Shown piece by piece: positions 1-14,404 of a stretch of DNA of 64,000 nucleotides. The position numbers and the translations under genes were made by a program. The stretch spans positions 99,004 through 163,003 of the forward strand of contig JAQGBZ010000123.1 in the NCBI GenBank assembly GCA_034687125.1, given 5' to 3'. The notes under the pieces are model-generated. The model was not told where the DNA came from and searched no databases. It saw only the letters and a list, made by a program, of their open reading frames with translations. Source of the DNA: Neelides folsomi (Eukaryota > Arthropoda > Collembola > Neelipleona > Neelidae). Numbering within the stretch: the first letter of the stretch is position 1; each line of letters opens with the position of its first letter.

Positions 1-3000
1 ATGAGAAGAAAGTTATTATTCTTTTTACGTCTTTTGTTTCAACCTGACATTGTTTTCTTATTTTTACTGTTCATTCCTCTCTAGAATACGAAAATGAATT
101 AGGAATTTATCAGCATGAGGGAAATACTTATTAGTAATATGAGGATGATTTAGCATGGAAATTTTAACCCCGCACTTTAAAAGTTATTGTTATTGGGTCT
201 TGGAATCTGTGCGGAAGGAAAATGAATCTCCATATGATTATTCATAATGGTTAGACTTGTTTTTGTTTGGAATCCACTTTAACTTCAAAGATCTCTTGTT
301 CCACACCGGCCTGTCGCATTTCCAAATGGTTAACCCATTGAGCTGATTCATATTAGAAAAATACACAATAAGCAGTCCATGCATTTCTCGTTTCTCTCTC
401 AAATGAATCTGTTGGCCCATTTCTCGCCAGAATTGAACCTGGCTTTTGCTCCTCAGACTCACCTTCTCACACTCGTACTTTTGACACTGCTACAACAACA
501 ATGGAAACCTACTTTGATCACCCCCCAAGACCATAAGAGTCATACATACAGATATACTGTACCATACAGTCATATAATACAGATATTACTTCTTATATTG
601 TTTGTACCATATATCATAACTTTTCCAAATTGGAAATAATGCACTAACCTTCCCTACAATTTTACTATTCATAATATAGTAATATGTCCTTAGTATGATA
701 CAGTATTGTAAGCATGAGTCACAGGATGTGACATGTTGAATCAGACTTCCGTTTTTTCTTGTGACTTATGAGTCATCGAAGGAGAATTGAGCATGGACTG
801 CTCCAACACGCCAGTTGGGTTCCGGACATCAAGCCTTCCACAGCTTATGCCCAACTCGGAGATTCGATAAATAAAGTCTAAATTGAGTGGCCACTCGCAA
901 TTAAAGTCTAATAATTCATTGATTGATTAGATATCCGTTTCACGTGGTTAGTTAGGAGTGAGTCCGGGACGCTATAATCCCGAGGGAGCTTGGCGGGGGC
1001 CGCGGGGTTCCCCGCCTAGCTACAGTATGTATTACATATATATGAATTTATGTATGTATAAAGTATAAATGTATGCCGCCTATTTGATCATAATGTATAA
1101 AAACCGACTAAAAGGCCGAAATGTTCATGTTTACATTTCTGCATTTAGAGATGAAACATCCGTAATTTGAATTTTTATGCGAATCGTGTATTACGATTTT
1201 ATCTGTAATCGTGTGGCTATGTAAAGGGGATTGAGACGATGAGCAAATGAACAACAATGAAACTATCATATATGTGGAGGAAATAGGCATGAGTTTCGTA
1301 ACCTCATTTCAAACCGATGCATTTTATTTCAAATGTGGAAATTCACATAATGTCCTTTAAGGTTGGATGGATTTAAATGTTTGTGTTTATTTTGCCTACA
1401 TCTCACCACAAGTACATGCAAACAGACATATCTTTACTTACATTTACTTACATTTAGTTTATTCAATAGGCATACCCAAAATAAATAAATGCATTCAATT
1501 TTTAGGAATTTGGTATTTACAAGTATTTACCATTACGATCTAGAAATTTGCGGTTTAAGGGAATTGCATTACAGTTGATTTTTGTGTAATTTAGAATTAT
1601 TGATGGCACATAGCGGATTTCTCTATAAATTATCGCTTTTCTTTTTGTTACTGATTTTGGAAATCTTGTAAATGTATTTTGAAAAAATGTTCATTTGATG
1701 ATTTCCAATTTCGCAATTTCTAATTCACAATTTCCAATTCACAATTTCCAATTCATAATATTTTCGCAATGTTTTTCAATACATTTAATTTTCTTAAAAA
1801 TTAGCTTTTATTATTAATTGCAATGTATTAATTGGCCCTATTGATCAAAACTTGTTATGGACGTTATAAATCGTTAGAACTATTAATGAAACTGCCTTGT
1901 TATTATTTCCGATCGAGGGCTCGCTCATTTCATTTATTAAATTAAGAGTCGGGGAGAGAAAAGACCCAATAATGGATTTTTGTACTTGAGGAGATTCACG
2001 AACTCCTCTCTGAGTCATCACGATCCTGAACTCTTGAAGATCATGAAGATGGGAATTCATTCCTCTTTAGCTCACTATGCCATCCTGTATTCTACCCATC
2101 CTTCATAGGAAGAAAATGCAAAGCCGTTCTTTAGAACAACTCTAATTAGCTTTTTCTTTCAAGAATAGAATTTAGGACACTGTGCTTCCCAACTTCCCCA
2201 AATTCCCTCCTTAATGATAATTTTAATGCGGAGAGACAGAGAGAGATTCTTCAGACAATTATGCGAGTGTCTCTCTTGGCTCCCTCACGGTCTTTAATGC
2301 CCCGTCCACGTCGGTTGATCAAATTAAAAGGGACGAGGTTCTCGACATTATTCACACAATTCACACGTTTATTTTATGCAAACTTCCAGTTTAGTGACAC
2401 TTTGCCCACATCTTCCCATTAAAATACTTTCACACGGTATTTTATAAAGATTTGCGGAATCCAAACATAGCAACTTTTGTTTTTCCCGGAGCGAAAGTAG
2501 GAATAATTTACTATCGTGTGTGTAAACCCAATTGTACTTAAATTTAAAGAATACTTAAACTCCCTTAAACTTAGACAATTTTAAAGACAATGGCCCACAA
2601 ATGATGTGAGTAAACAAAATGTCATCTCCGGATGTCAAAAAGGATACCAGAAAAGATACCTAAGATTATCTAGAGAAGAGAAAATTATATATATATATAA
2701 GATGTATCATACTTACTCATACTTTTATGTATTTTATACACTTCCGAGAATTTCACGTGTACAGTCAAGGGTGATTAAGCATAGAAAGCCGGGGAGTTTA
2801 TGCCACATGGTGAATTTGAAAGTGTCACTTGTAAGTTTAAGAGAGATTCCACATGTAGAAAATTTTGAGCTTATGCATGAAGACTTCTTTTACTTGGTTA
2901 ATTAATTCATGTAAAGGTGGGTGGAAGTGGAGATCCGGGAAATGGTTTAAAGGAGCTTTGCATATTATCCACCTCTTGAGAACTCTCAAGAAGTTCGTAT

Positions 3001-6000
3001 GGATTTCCAATGTGAGTTAAATGCTCATGGGTGTAGGTTCATAACTACGTGTGTGCTACTCTTTGGGAACGATTACTCATAAAGGTTCGCCTGTTGACCT
3101 ACAAAATAAATTTTGGTGCTAATCACATGCACCCACTCTCACAATCTTCTACCGGACATTATTGACAAAAATGATGGAAAAAATAAACATGAACTTGAAC
3201 CTTTATTGGTTGTACAAAAGAAGGAGAGTTCTTAATTCCGCTTCTAATCATAGGCTTCAATTGACCATCCCCAGAAAACCAAAAATGAGTAATGAACATT
3301 CTTATTAGCACAATAACCGACTAAGGATGAGAACACAAATTGGAATTTATAAGTGCGGACATCATAGTATATAATATACGTATTGTACCATATACGAAAA
3401 TAAGTACCATACATACTGGTTAATAAGATATATAGTATTATTTTAATATGTATAATGTCAGAATGAATTTATAGGAATAATTGCATTGCGTATTCCATAA
3501 AGGTTGGTTGGGATGAACAAGTCTGCACTTGAGTATTGCGGGGGATGAGAACTGGCAAGGTGGTAGGTTTCGTAGTTGGTGGATTCTAACGGGACTCGTC
3601 CTCATTTCTATTCACTCTGCATGTATAAAATATACATTAGGGGATGCGTTTAATCTACCTGTATAAAATGTATTAGAGATATACCAAATGTATTAGATTA
3701 GTAGGAGTATATCTATACTTATTTTTGAAGATGTAAAGCATTGTGAATGATTCCTTCTGCCGCTAATTACACATTCTCCGCATTCTCCGGGATCCATCAA
3801 CGTCTCATCTTCACCTGCCGCCAACGTGACGGTCGGAAAGGGTCCGTTGTAATCTCCTACCCTCTTACCACACATTCTCTTCACCTAACCATATAACTAC
3901 AACGATTAAACTCGTGATGATATTCCTTATCCAAAAAGGACTTTCCTATGCCACTCCTACAAGGATTTTTTATATTAAATAGACAAGTATTTTTTGAGTG
4001 TCCTACAGCCGATACAGAATATCTTTAAATTCCCTAATAATTCTAAATGTAAGAGTATCGTCTTTTAACCATACAGATTAGTATTATATTGTATAGGTGT
4101 AGAGTGAGTGAAAACTAATATGTAGTCAATAAAGCTTAGAAAGTAATTAGATGAGGGTGAATAAAGGGGGTGGAGATGGTCCAAAGAATTTTAATACCTT
4201 TTTGAATATATTTTTTGCTTGGAGATATATTTAATAAGAAGCAATGGAGCGGGGTATGATCCGAATGTCTAGATATGAAGTTTGGAAAATAAAAATACAA
4301 TGGGTTTAGAGAGTTAGTATGAGGTGAAGGATGATGGAAAGAGTTCGTTGTTGAGCTTTTGTTAGAGCTGAAGGTGAAGGTCGGGCCATTAACTTCAAAT
4401 ACTCTTCTTTCGCTTCAACTGCTCCAATTACCTTCTCTGTGGTAAAGACCTCTTTGAACTCACTTCATCGTGCCTTTTTTAATCCTTAGGGACAAAAGTG
4501 GAATATTATAAAAATATGGTATAGGTAGGAATATTATAAATGTATATTTATAATATTGGTTGTATGTATGGATGGTTCCTTAAAAAATATAAAAATGAGC
4601 TTGTTTCTATTGTGTGTGTGGCGTGAGGATGATGGAATTTTCATCGTGCGTTTGGTCATTAACCGATTCGCCCTCAGTTTGGCTCTTAAACTCTTTGGAG
4701 TAGTTTGGAGTCAATGTAGCTGGTTTGGGCAAGAGAATTGGAGAGGGTTTAAGGAAGAAGGTGAAGGGGAATTGTTCATAAATTCACTCCTACTTCTGGC
4801 TCTGTTATTATTTTGTCAAGTTGCTCAGTCTGAGGTCAGGTTTAGTCCGTTTAGTTCTCTATGTAGACATAGGTATAAGCTAACAATAAGAAGGATGCGT
4901 AGGAATATTTTTTCATATTAACAGGTGAAGCTCCCACTGTGTGGGCAGCGGCAGGTGAGAATTTATATAGTGGATTTTCTTATGACTTTCCAGCTTCTTC
5001 TCCCTTCCTCTTCTTTCCACCCTGATAATTTCAAAAGTTAATTATTTTTACCTCCTATCCTTACCTTATGAAATCTCCTCTCTCTTTCTTCAATACATAC
5101 ACCTATAAAACTCCGTAATAAAAAGATACACATACAATGAACTCTAAGTAGATAAAGCGTGCATGCGTGTGTACAATTAAAATAATATAAATATATATAT
5201 ATATTTTTTTTATGTATCTTATAAATCTTCATATTTTAATGTTACTTTATATGATATATTGTCGACTGTAATAATATTTAAGTAATAAAATATTTTTTCA
5301 TTTTCATCATTTATGTAATAAATGCATAAGATAGAATTGACACTAAAAAGCTTTTAGAGTCTGTAGACATTTGATGTATAATGATAATTGTGCACAATTG
5401 TGAATGAATTGATCAATATTTGCTTAGTAAAAGATGGATCAGTGGGGAATTGGAGTGAAATGGGTGTTAAGACCATAAAGGAAACTTAATTTTGTGCCTA
5501 CAGCCATGAATATAGATTTGAGTGGAATTAGGGTAGAATCTCCCTCTGTGTTAATAAGTACTGTTAGGATGAGTCAATCGAACCGTGGACTTTTGGGTTT
5601 TCAAGTCACCGGAATATTCTCTTGAGATCTTACATTTCAAACCCGACTGCCCATGCGAAGATCAAACCCCTCATCTTCATCCTGTACAAATTACACACAC
5701 GAACTTCCACCCACGTCCATCTTCATCAAAGGCAAATTCTACCTTCAAGTCCATCATTGTATAAAGTCCTTAATTGTAAAAGAAGACACATATTACGGAA
5801 TATTGTCACATTAACCCATGCAATTGTTTCTTTGTTTATTAGCTAAGGCTTATTGTCGTTATTGTCACGTGTGGGACATTTGGTTGTAACAGAAAAAACA
5901 AACATTGAACTTTCATCAGATTGGAACAGAAAAGTGTCTAATGGAAAAAATGAACGTTAAGTTCAATGAATGGGAATGGTCTGGTTAAAACCTTTAACTT

Positions 6001-7901
6001 AAAGGAGTTGAGATTAAATTTTATGAGAAAAGGATATATAATTGTTTCGAGACGTTTAAGAATGTAAGGAACATAACTGGTGTGGGGTTGTTTATAATAA
6101 TGCGCTTCTTCTCCTCCTAATTGTTGAATAGCGGAACTTGTTTAAAGAGTATCGACTCTCAAACTGCTCTGGATAATTTTAATGTGAGGAGATAATGAGG
6201 AGATAAACAAACTTCCTCTCATCACCTGAGTTCTTTGGACCCTTTATGACTTCATGGAAATTGATATGAAGTCGGAAGACTTTTTCTCTATATAAATACT
6301 TTACTCACCTGTGTATTGTCTCAGTCAGTTAGATGTCTGTTGTACATTTGCATAATGTTCGTTTAAATCCCATGATTGAGAATCCTTTTGTTGCTAAAAA
6401 AGATTATGTTCAAAATTAGGGCTAAAAGGCTTTTGTATATAAATTTATAAGTATACTTAAAGGTATGTGTATTCAGTATATCTGTACGAATACATAACAT
6501 ACTATGCATAAGTATAAGTACGTATGTAGTTCTTAATATGAAAGTTTGTGAATGTGATGTAATTGTAAATGCGTTACGGTAAAATTCTTTTTATCACATC
6601 AGTTCTGTAATTTTCATTTCTCACATCTTTTAAACGTTTATATTATTAGGTATGAATCTGTAAAGTTGAAAGTCCTCAAATGATTGATTGACAGATCTAA
6701 GCTAATTATAATTATTTCTGCGTTTTAAGCTTAGTTAATTATGAATTAATGAATAATGATTTAATGAATAGAATAACAGTAATTTAATAACCTTGCATAA
6801 TGATATCATTTAACTAATATGATATTATTTTATATGCAGATTTTATATAATCCCATATTAGAAATAATATTTTAAATCTCTCCTTCAGACCCATCATATG
6901 ACATTGACCATCTGAAACTTCTCATTGTTGAGGCGTGGAAAGTGGGACGGAGTCAATTCGTGTTAGTAATGCTTATTCCATGGGATGAGAATGAGAAATG
7001 AATAAATCCCGTATTTCTCCTTCGGTCTCCTTCCTCTTAACTCTTAAACTCTTTAACGATTTGCATATCTACTTAAGTAAATGTATTAGCATTTAATACC
7101 TACCATTTAAAAATTTAAAATGCTTCTAAAAACTAATGCCTGTGTGTAAGAAAAACCAAGGAACTAAATCCACTCACTCAGTCAGTTAAGTATGTAGAAG
7201 GACAAGAGATAAGAATTTCGAGGATTTTACATCATTTCTCATCTTTACTAATCACTTTGGGTTCTCCTCCTAAATACTATGGTTTACCATTCTTATACAT
7301 TGCTAACTATGTATAATATGTCTCAAGCTTTTGGCGTCTTTTGGTTGGAAATTGAACATGAAAGATAAAGAGCAATTTTGAACCTTTTTGGAGGATTTTG
7401 TAAAAGAGGAAATGGGTGGAATCAATGAGAGGGCAAAGGTAGTTGCCTTTAAGAATTTATTTTTATGGATGGAAGGTGAGAAGGGTGGGTTGAGGTTCTT
7501 TTACAATATGGAATGATATTCTTGGAATTGGCCCGTACTTGGCCCATACACTTAGAAAAGTTCAAGAGGAGTTTTGAAGTGGATGGTGCCGACTTCAATA
7601 ATAGAAATCTTGTCCCGTAGTTGGCCCATATACTTCTTCTTACTGTTTGAGACTGACATTGAGTTGCCCTTTTACCTCAATGCACACAATTTTTCCAAAT
7701 AACTTACTTAAACTGAAGTTCTCAGTCCAAATTGATTGATTTATTTCTCTTTTATTAAATCTAAATGGACTAAATAAATATATCCTTTTATTATAGGAAA
7801 ATTTTGTAAGTAATTAGTGTCCATTTCCTCTACTTTTATGATTTGAGTAATTTACATTATCTTCCAATTCTCTTGAACTTAATACAGAGTTCATGTAGTT
7901 C
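1..7901. other. Gene-poor AT-rich stretch
   Basis: I see no convincing exon on either strand here. Reading frames are short, rich in Leu/Ser/Phe/Tyr, and not bounded by sensible splice sites. A small GC-rich patch at about 966-1020 can fold on itself (GGCGGGG pairing with CCCCGCC around 994-1017) and stands out from the background; it may be a mobile-element remnant. Short AT-rich repeats, such as copies of CAATTTCCAATTCA near 1705-1760, are also present. The stretch may be intergenic or part of a long intron of the gene that owns the sushi exon at 8864. Confidence 0.6.
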
Positions 7902-7909
7902 AATTTACA

Positions 7910-8477
7910 CAGCGACGTAACTACGAGAATGAGGGAGGACGCTCCTCCGGGCCGGACGGTCAGGGGGGCCGTACCTCAGGGTCCCTTACACTAGATAAAA
8001 TGGCTTTAATCTTAACTTAATACTAGATTATAATGATTTTTTTTAAAGATCTGATCTTTTAAGAAAAAATTTTCCTGACCTTCGGTCCGAATTGGAATTT
8101 TTATAATTTCAATATAGAATATCTCAGGATCTTCAGAACTATTAAAACTTAGGGCATAAATAATTTCCTCCATAGCTCAGAATCTAAATGAATTTCAAAA
8201 AATTTTCTCGGGACCTGACGGTTCTGGATTGAATTCTTCCCTGAATTTCTGAAAAATTTCACGGGATCTTAAGGTCCCGTGATTAATAAAATTTTCTAGG
8301 AATATAACAATTTAATAGCTCGATTTAAAAATTGTTTAGGTCCCAACAATCTGATAATTTAATAAGAAAAATGCCCATTATTGAATAATTTTATAAAAAT
8401 AATAAATCCATCCAAGGGGCCAGGGGCCGTACCCAAGACCCCTCCTCCGGGCCGGACCATACCACGGAACGTCACTG
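7910..8477. mobile_element. hAT-like non-autonomous transposon with perfect 8-bp target duplication
   Basis: The element starts CAGCGACGT and ends ACGTCACTG, so the short terminal inverted repeats match at eight of nine positions. It is flanked on both sides by the identical 8-mer AATTTACA (7902-7909 and 8478-8485). An 8-bp duplication and CAG-type ends are typical of the hAT superfamily. A 16-bp GC-rich word, CTCCTCCGGGCCGGAC, sits near each end in the same orientation (7942-7957 and 8442-8457), exactly 500 bp apart. No transposase frame is present inside the 568 bp, so the element must have been moved in trans. Confidence 0.85.
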
Positions 8478-8863
8478 AATTTACATATAAATATAATGAT
8501 AAATTATATGCAGTTGAGATATAAAAATTGTTTGGGTAAGTAAGACAGAGTTCATGAAGGTATTTGTATTTACAAGCACTGTATAAATACCTATTGTAAA
8601 TGTGCACGTGTTTAAAATTGTAATATAATTAATTTAAGGGTATTTGCTTTTCATCCTACTTTTCAAATCTTTGACAATTTAACATTGAAGGATATTCCTT
8701 TGCGCATATTAAATGCTTTTATTGATGCCTTTTATGAATTATAAATTAATATGCCTTCTTAGACTTCTTACAGTTCTAAGCAAATTAATATGTCTTCAAG
8801 TAACATGTAATTAACAATTTTATTTATGACAAAATGGTAATAAATTTTGTTATTTGTTTACAG

Positions 8864-9043
8864 TGTACTCATGCGGGTACCCGGGAGCTCCAGCACATTC
8901 CTCTCTTACCTTTTCCGCCCCGAAGTTGGGCCCAGGAGTTGTTGCTACTTATGCATGTGAACGAGGGTTTGAATTGCTCGGCCCGGCCCGGCGTGTCTGC
9001 TCCGACGGCGGAAAATGGACGCCTGAAGGAATCCCGTTCTGTG
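8864..9043 (+). CDS. Isolated sushi/CCP-domain exon of an unidentified multidomain gene
   Basis: A 180-bp exon lies between a good acceptor (TTGTTTACAG) and a donor (GTAAGC), with phase-1 introns on both sides, the classic symmetrical arrangement of a shuffled extracellular module. It encodes one complete complement-control-protein (sushi) domain: CGYPGAP at the start, YACERGFEL in the middle, then CSDGGKW and IPFC, which gives the four conserved cysteines and the conserved tryptophan. It is far richer in G+C than its surroundings, which supports coding. Sushi domains mediate protein contacts in secreted and cell-surface proteins. Arthropod selectin-like proteins such as Furrowed carry similar modules, but that identity is a guess. 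No neighbouring exon was found, so flanking introns exceed several kilobases on the plus strand. Confidence 0.8.
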
Positions 9044-12000
9044 GTAAGCCCCAATCTGGCCATATAAAATACATACAATCCAATACGAGTTTATACTTAA
9101 GGAGGAAAGAATGAGAACCGTAAGAAGACACGGAGATGTAACTTTGCACAATAAACCAAACTAAACTTCGGCATCAGAAACGCATCTGTGTGTTGTGTTG
9201 GGATACTTGGAAGCCAACCACCTTACACACACTACGTTTACTATCACTTCCTTCTCACTCATTAACTTGGACAAGGAATCGTTAAAACTCATCGTTAAAA
9301 CTTTATCCGACCCTTTAGTTCAAATGTCAATAGTTGTGTTCATTAAATCTGCTGAGATTTACCTTCCAAAAGTTTTCAATCCACGCTATCTTTTTTCAAT
9401 GATCTCTGCACAGAAGTTCATGTTGAGTTGGTTGAGTATAATGGAATATAATAATGAACTCAATGTAATGACTCCTCATTAAGAACTGCATAATCTTATT
9501 GTTTATTTTTTGTATGGAACTTTCTTCCATCTGCAGGTCAGTAACTCAAAAGAAAAAAAACGGAATTATTAAACAAAAGATTATACTTTGGTTGAGGCTT
9601 TGAGGTATTATCAAAAATTCTAATTACAGTATTGACAATTTTCTAAATGATGCATGATATATGTAATTTATTACATGGTCTTCTACACTTACTCTTCCTG
9701 GATCTTGGATCTCTTATAGGAAGCAAATTGGTCTGTCAGATATCCATCTTACTTAATGAAAAAAAGGAAGAGAGAAAGTGAAGTGGTTTATAATTCCTTC
9801 TCTTTTCTATTGTTTTAAAAAATGTGTTGACCACTTGGTGGCTAATTGTTTACTTATTCAGTTTTTCTAGTTGAGTAATTTAATATCGCACAGCCTCTAA
9901 TCATTGTCGTAGCGCGGTTAAAAGCGAAACGGACGTTTATGTCAAATTATGAGAGAAAGAAAATGCATAAATTGACTTTAAGGGGGAAATGATCTGGCTC
10001 TTATTTTATATGTAAGCTTTAAGCTTTAACTTTTTACCTTTAACTTTTTAGTTAAAAGAATATTAGAGAAGAAGTTTAAAGAGATTTTGAGATTGAATCA
10101 AGGAAATTTTCATTCCTTAATTTCCTCATAAATTCACAAAGCCGCGTTTGTTTTAGCTTTTAAGAGAAAGGGAAACTTAATAATCTCCGACAGTTTGAAT
10201 CTTTTGCCCTTTGACTTTGGTCAAGAAGGTGGGGATTTCTTTTCTTTTATAATATTACTATTATACTTACATTTATAGTTAACCAAATATGCATTTTAAT
10301 GAATGAATGGATGATGAAAGTCGGCTGAATGGAAATTTACATTTATTGTACTGGGTTTGTATCTCCTTGAGCGAAAGATGATCTCCCTTCTTTTGACCCT
10401 ATCTTTAAATGTGTCCCATTGTCTTTGGATTCAAGTTTCACTTGACCTCAGCTTATAACAAAATCTTGTTAAATACATAACATAATTCATACCTCTTTAG
10501 AAATGTTAATGAAAGGAAGAAGGCACGAGAGGCTTTCTCGATGCTTTCAATCAAAGGCGGACCGAAAGGAAATTAGAGGAAATGGATACATGAACATTTT
10601 TCCCTATCAGTGTCTTACATTATAGAATTCTTACTCGAAAGTTTACTGTATAGAGTTAATATTCTAATAAGTCTAATATACTTAATGTTAGTTAGGGTAT
10701 TTGCATTATAGTTAAATCTTTAGTTAAATCTGCTGATTATTAGCTGAGATTTATGAATACTTTTTATCCTAATCACATTGTCCATCAATTAAAACCCTCC
10801 ATGTGTTAATTATCAAATTCTCGTATTGACCAACTCTCACTCGGTTCAATACACAATATACACAATTGATATTTATGTTACATGTGTTTTATTAGTGGGC
10901 CAGTAATGTGTGTTTTATTTTTTTTGTGAATTTAAAACCATTCAATGGGGCGTCATATGTTAATGATGATTGTGATTGTGATTACTTTATTACGTATACT
11001 AAAGCTTAATGAGAATATAATGAAACTTTTTGAAGAATAATTTCATTGGGAGTGAATGTATAATATTCATCATTCTGTCGTTTTAATTTGAAAATTAAAC
11101 AGCCCACATAATAATGCAAGAGATTATGTATGTAGACTTGTAGGCGTGATGAAAGAATGAGGATGATGAAGATTGTAATAACGAGCTATTTGAGCGGAGG
11201 AGGAGATTTTATACTTTTCTGACTGTTGGACCAAATTTCTCCTCAAAAACTTTTCCTTCGAGATTCCCACCATTTACCTCCAATGAGGCAGAGAGGGTGG
11301 AGAAGGATTAAATCATTTTTTGGCACCAACGACCAAACAGAGTCAAAAGGGTGAGAATTTAAGGCGAGAAAGTGAAATCTTCCATAAAAGAATTTATCTT
11401 CCGATGAAGTCAAAGAGGATTTAAAAGAGATTTAATTCATTGAATCTCAATTTCTTCGATTCACTTATAGCTTTTGAATAATAAATGGCCAATGTACTTA
11501 TATTGGCAATATAGCCAAAGTTATACCCATAAGATTTTTCTTAAAAAGGCAGGTGCGGAAAGGGGAAATTTTTTCTTCGTGATTATCGTAATTTAATTGG
11601 CATTTGAAAATTTCTTCGTAATTTAAGAAAATCATAAATAAAATTCAAATATTTATGAAATGTATACAGTACAGATATATGTGTGTGTATTGATTTAGTG
11701 ATTTTTCCTAATTTTTTAAAATTTAAATTTGAAGAAGGTTGTAAGGTGTGGAAGTGGGACAAGTTAATGGAATTTGTAGTGAAACCAATCGGCACAATTG
11801 AAGATTCACCATCGTTCATTTGAATCATTTGCATTCCCTGAATGGAAACGACGTGGGTTTAGGAAAGGACCCGAGAGCTTTAAATAGGATAATCTTCAAT
11901 CCAATTGACAACCTGAGGCTGAGTGAGTGAGGATAAATATTGAACCCACTCAGGCCATATAGACCAAGCTATGAAAATAATAATAATGTATCATTATCCA

Positions 12001-13680
12001 TTTGATCTCTCTTTCTCCTTCCGACCACCTCCATTGGAACTCATTGGGGTTCCTCATTCTTATTGAAAGAATCTGAAGGAGATTTGGTTAGGAGCTGGGA
12101 GAAGGTGATGTTACTTATTGGTGTAAGAGATATTTAGCAAATACAAACTAGCTTCTTATGCTTCTTGTTACTGAATGAATGAAGAAGAACTTGATAGGGA
12201 AACGATGTCACGTTGATGTTCCTTCTACTATGTTTAGTCCAAAGACGTGAGAGACTTCTTAATCTTTCATCCTCATTCCCCAAATCTCTCACAATGAGAT
12301 TGAAATTGAATGTGGGAATTTGAATTGAAAGAGAAAGGAGACTCTTCACGTTTTATTAATATTTTAAACCCATCTTGATCTCTCAATTTATAATAAAAAT
12401 AAATTTATATATGGGCTGAGGAAAGTCAAATAAGATTAACATAACAGAAATTGACATTAACAAATATCCTACAATTTATCTTTATAATACATTTTTATTT
12501 TCTGTATATTTTCATTTTCTATATACACATTTTCTATATATTTTGTGTAATTTTTTATTTCTATTATTTATTAACTCTTTTTGAATCATTTTGAGTAAAT
12601 TGGCATCGTCGAGATTTTGGAAAGACTGTGCTTGAATTAGTGCAAGAATTTTGTTTCCACCTCATAAAACTGAAAAGGCTTTCATTGGCGTGTGGAATAT
12701 TTGACACCTCCGCCTTTTCCTCATTTAATGAAAATGTAACGTGCTTAAGATGTTGATTGATAGTTCTATGTTTAATTTCTAATTACGAGATAACATAATA
12801 AGATGATGTTTTTAATAAGGTTTAAAAACAAATACATAGTCCAAAGAAAGTATCTGTAATATCCATCCATACATTATTTTCATGGTTTTAATTAGAAGGC
12901 TCAACAAAGTTGAACCCACTAATTTGAAAGATTGTATCGGAAGAGTATCATAGACCTTTGGTGGGAGATGAAAGATTGGATTCCAATTTTCCAATGTAAA
13001 ACTTTTACTTTAAAACTCATCATATGGAATATCATATACTACAGATATGTATTGTATAAGATATTGTTTTCATGCCATATTATTGTTGTTTGGTGTAAAA
13101 CGGTTTAGTGGCTCATATATTGAACTCTCGTATCTCAGCTAACTTGAAGGATTTTGAGGGAATTGAAGCGTAAATAGAAAACTCCTGAGGTTTGCAACCT
13201 TCTTCCTATCTCTTTACATTCTTTCTTTTGGGGAATGGTCAACAGGGAGACTCTTGAGCTCTAGAGATTTATCTATATATTTAATATTAACTTGGTATAA
13301 GCCTTGTGGTTTAGTTCAAGTAGCGTATTAAAGAATCCATCTCTCTCCTCAAGCTCTGATTCACAATTGTATTTAGAATTCAATATCTATTCTTTTGTAT
13401 TTTATAAGAATTCCACTCCACTCACCGTTTCATTAATACTCATAAAGACTCATAATGATAAATTGTTTTACAATTTTTACCAAAGAACTAAACCTTCCTT
13501 GAGAGATTCATGCAATGATGGCCAATTCTGATTGTATTTGTAAAAAAAAGTAAAATCACTTATTCTCTCTTTTCACTTACACATTATGTAGTGGAAAATC
13601 TCAATCAACAATAATAATAAATAAATCTGTAGTATAAAATACCGTAATAATAAATAGTATACAATAATATAGGAATTTAT
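9044..13680. other. AT-rich stretch without recognisable gene
   Basis: No coding exon, RNA gene or clear repeat family is visible. It may be a long intron of the sushi-domain gene or intergenic DNA. Short frames (for example around 9195-9482 and 11583-11834) lack domain signatures and splice context. Confidence 0.55.
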
Positions 13681-13790
13681 TATGCTTCATATTAAATTGA
13701 TTTTTTTGGTATATGATATCTCAATATGATTTTATTATGCTTCATATTAAATTGATTTTTTTGGTATATGATATCTCAATATGATTTTAT
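13681..13790. repeat. Perfect 55-bp tandem duplication
   Basis: The 55-bp unit beginning TATGCTTCATATTAAATTGA occurs twice back to back, at 13681-13735 and 13736-13790, with no difference between copies. Perfect identity in AT-rich noncoding DNA suggests a recent duplication, or an assembly artefact. Confidence 0.9.
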
Positions 13791-14404
13791 ATAAGCATAT
13801 CTGTAGAATGGGTAATAAGATTTTTTGCATGTGCGAGAATTGAAAATTTTTGAAAGGTAATTGCACATTGCTTCTTATGGTATTTAAATCAACGTATTCA
13901 TGACAATTCATTATTAAGGAAAGATCTCAAGATAGGAATAACTTAATAGTAAATGAATCTCGGTTTTGGTTGAATGATTAATGATTAACTACTTGTATAG
14001 TTACATACGTGTTTAAGTAGACACGTATTAGGGGAATGTCTTTTAATGTTTTATAATTAAGTGGTTGAACTCTGGAGTTAAAGGTGAGACTGGTAATATG
14101 CAATTAATATTCCATCTTGTTCCCTGTTGGTCCACCCTTGTACAATATACAATACACCCTTGTAGTTTTGAATTCCTCCACGGCGTAGTATTGAGACTGG
14201 GTTTATTATTCCATATTCATTATTACGGGTTCCCGTAGGATTTCGTGAGGTAATTGAATAAAGCGAAGGTCGGTCTCACTTTCCTCAGCCGGTGAGGTTT
14301 GTGGATGTTGTTTGAATCATTCGGAGGACATTGTACTCTTCACCGACCTCTCCCCTTCTTCCTATCTATCTTATATATCTCTTCTCTTTCTTTGCATCTA
14401 TGTA

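Noticed and set aside
379-639. Short Leu-rich frames in the first 8 kb
   Set aside because: Lengths expected by chance, AT-driven composition and no splice partners.
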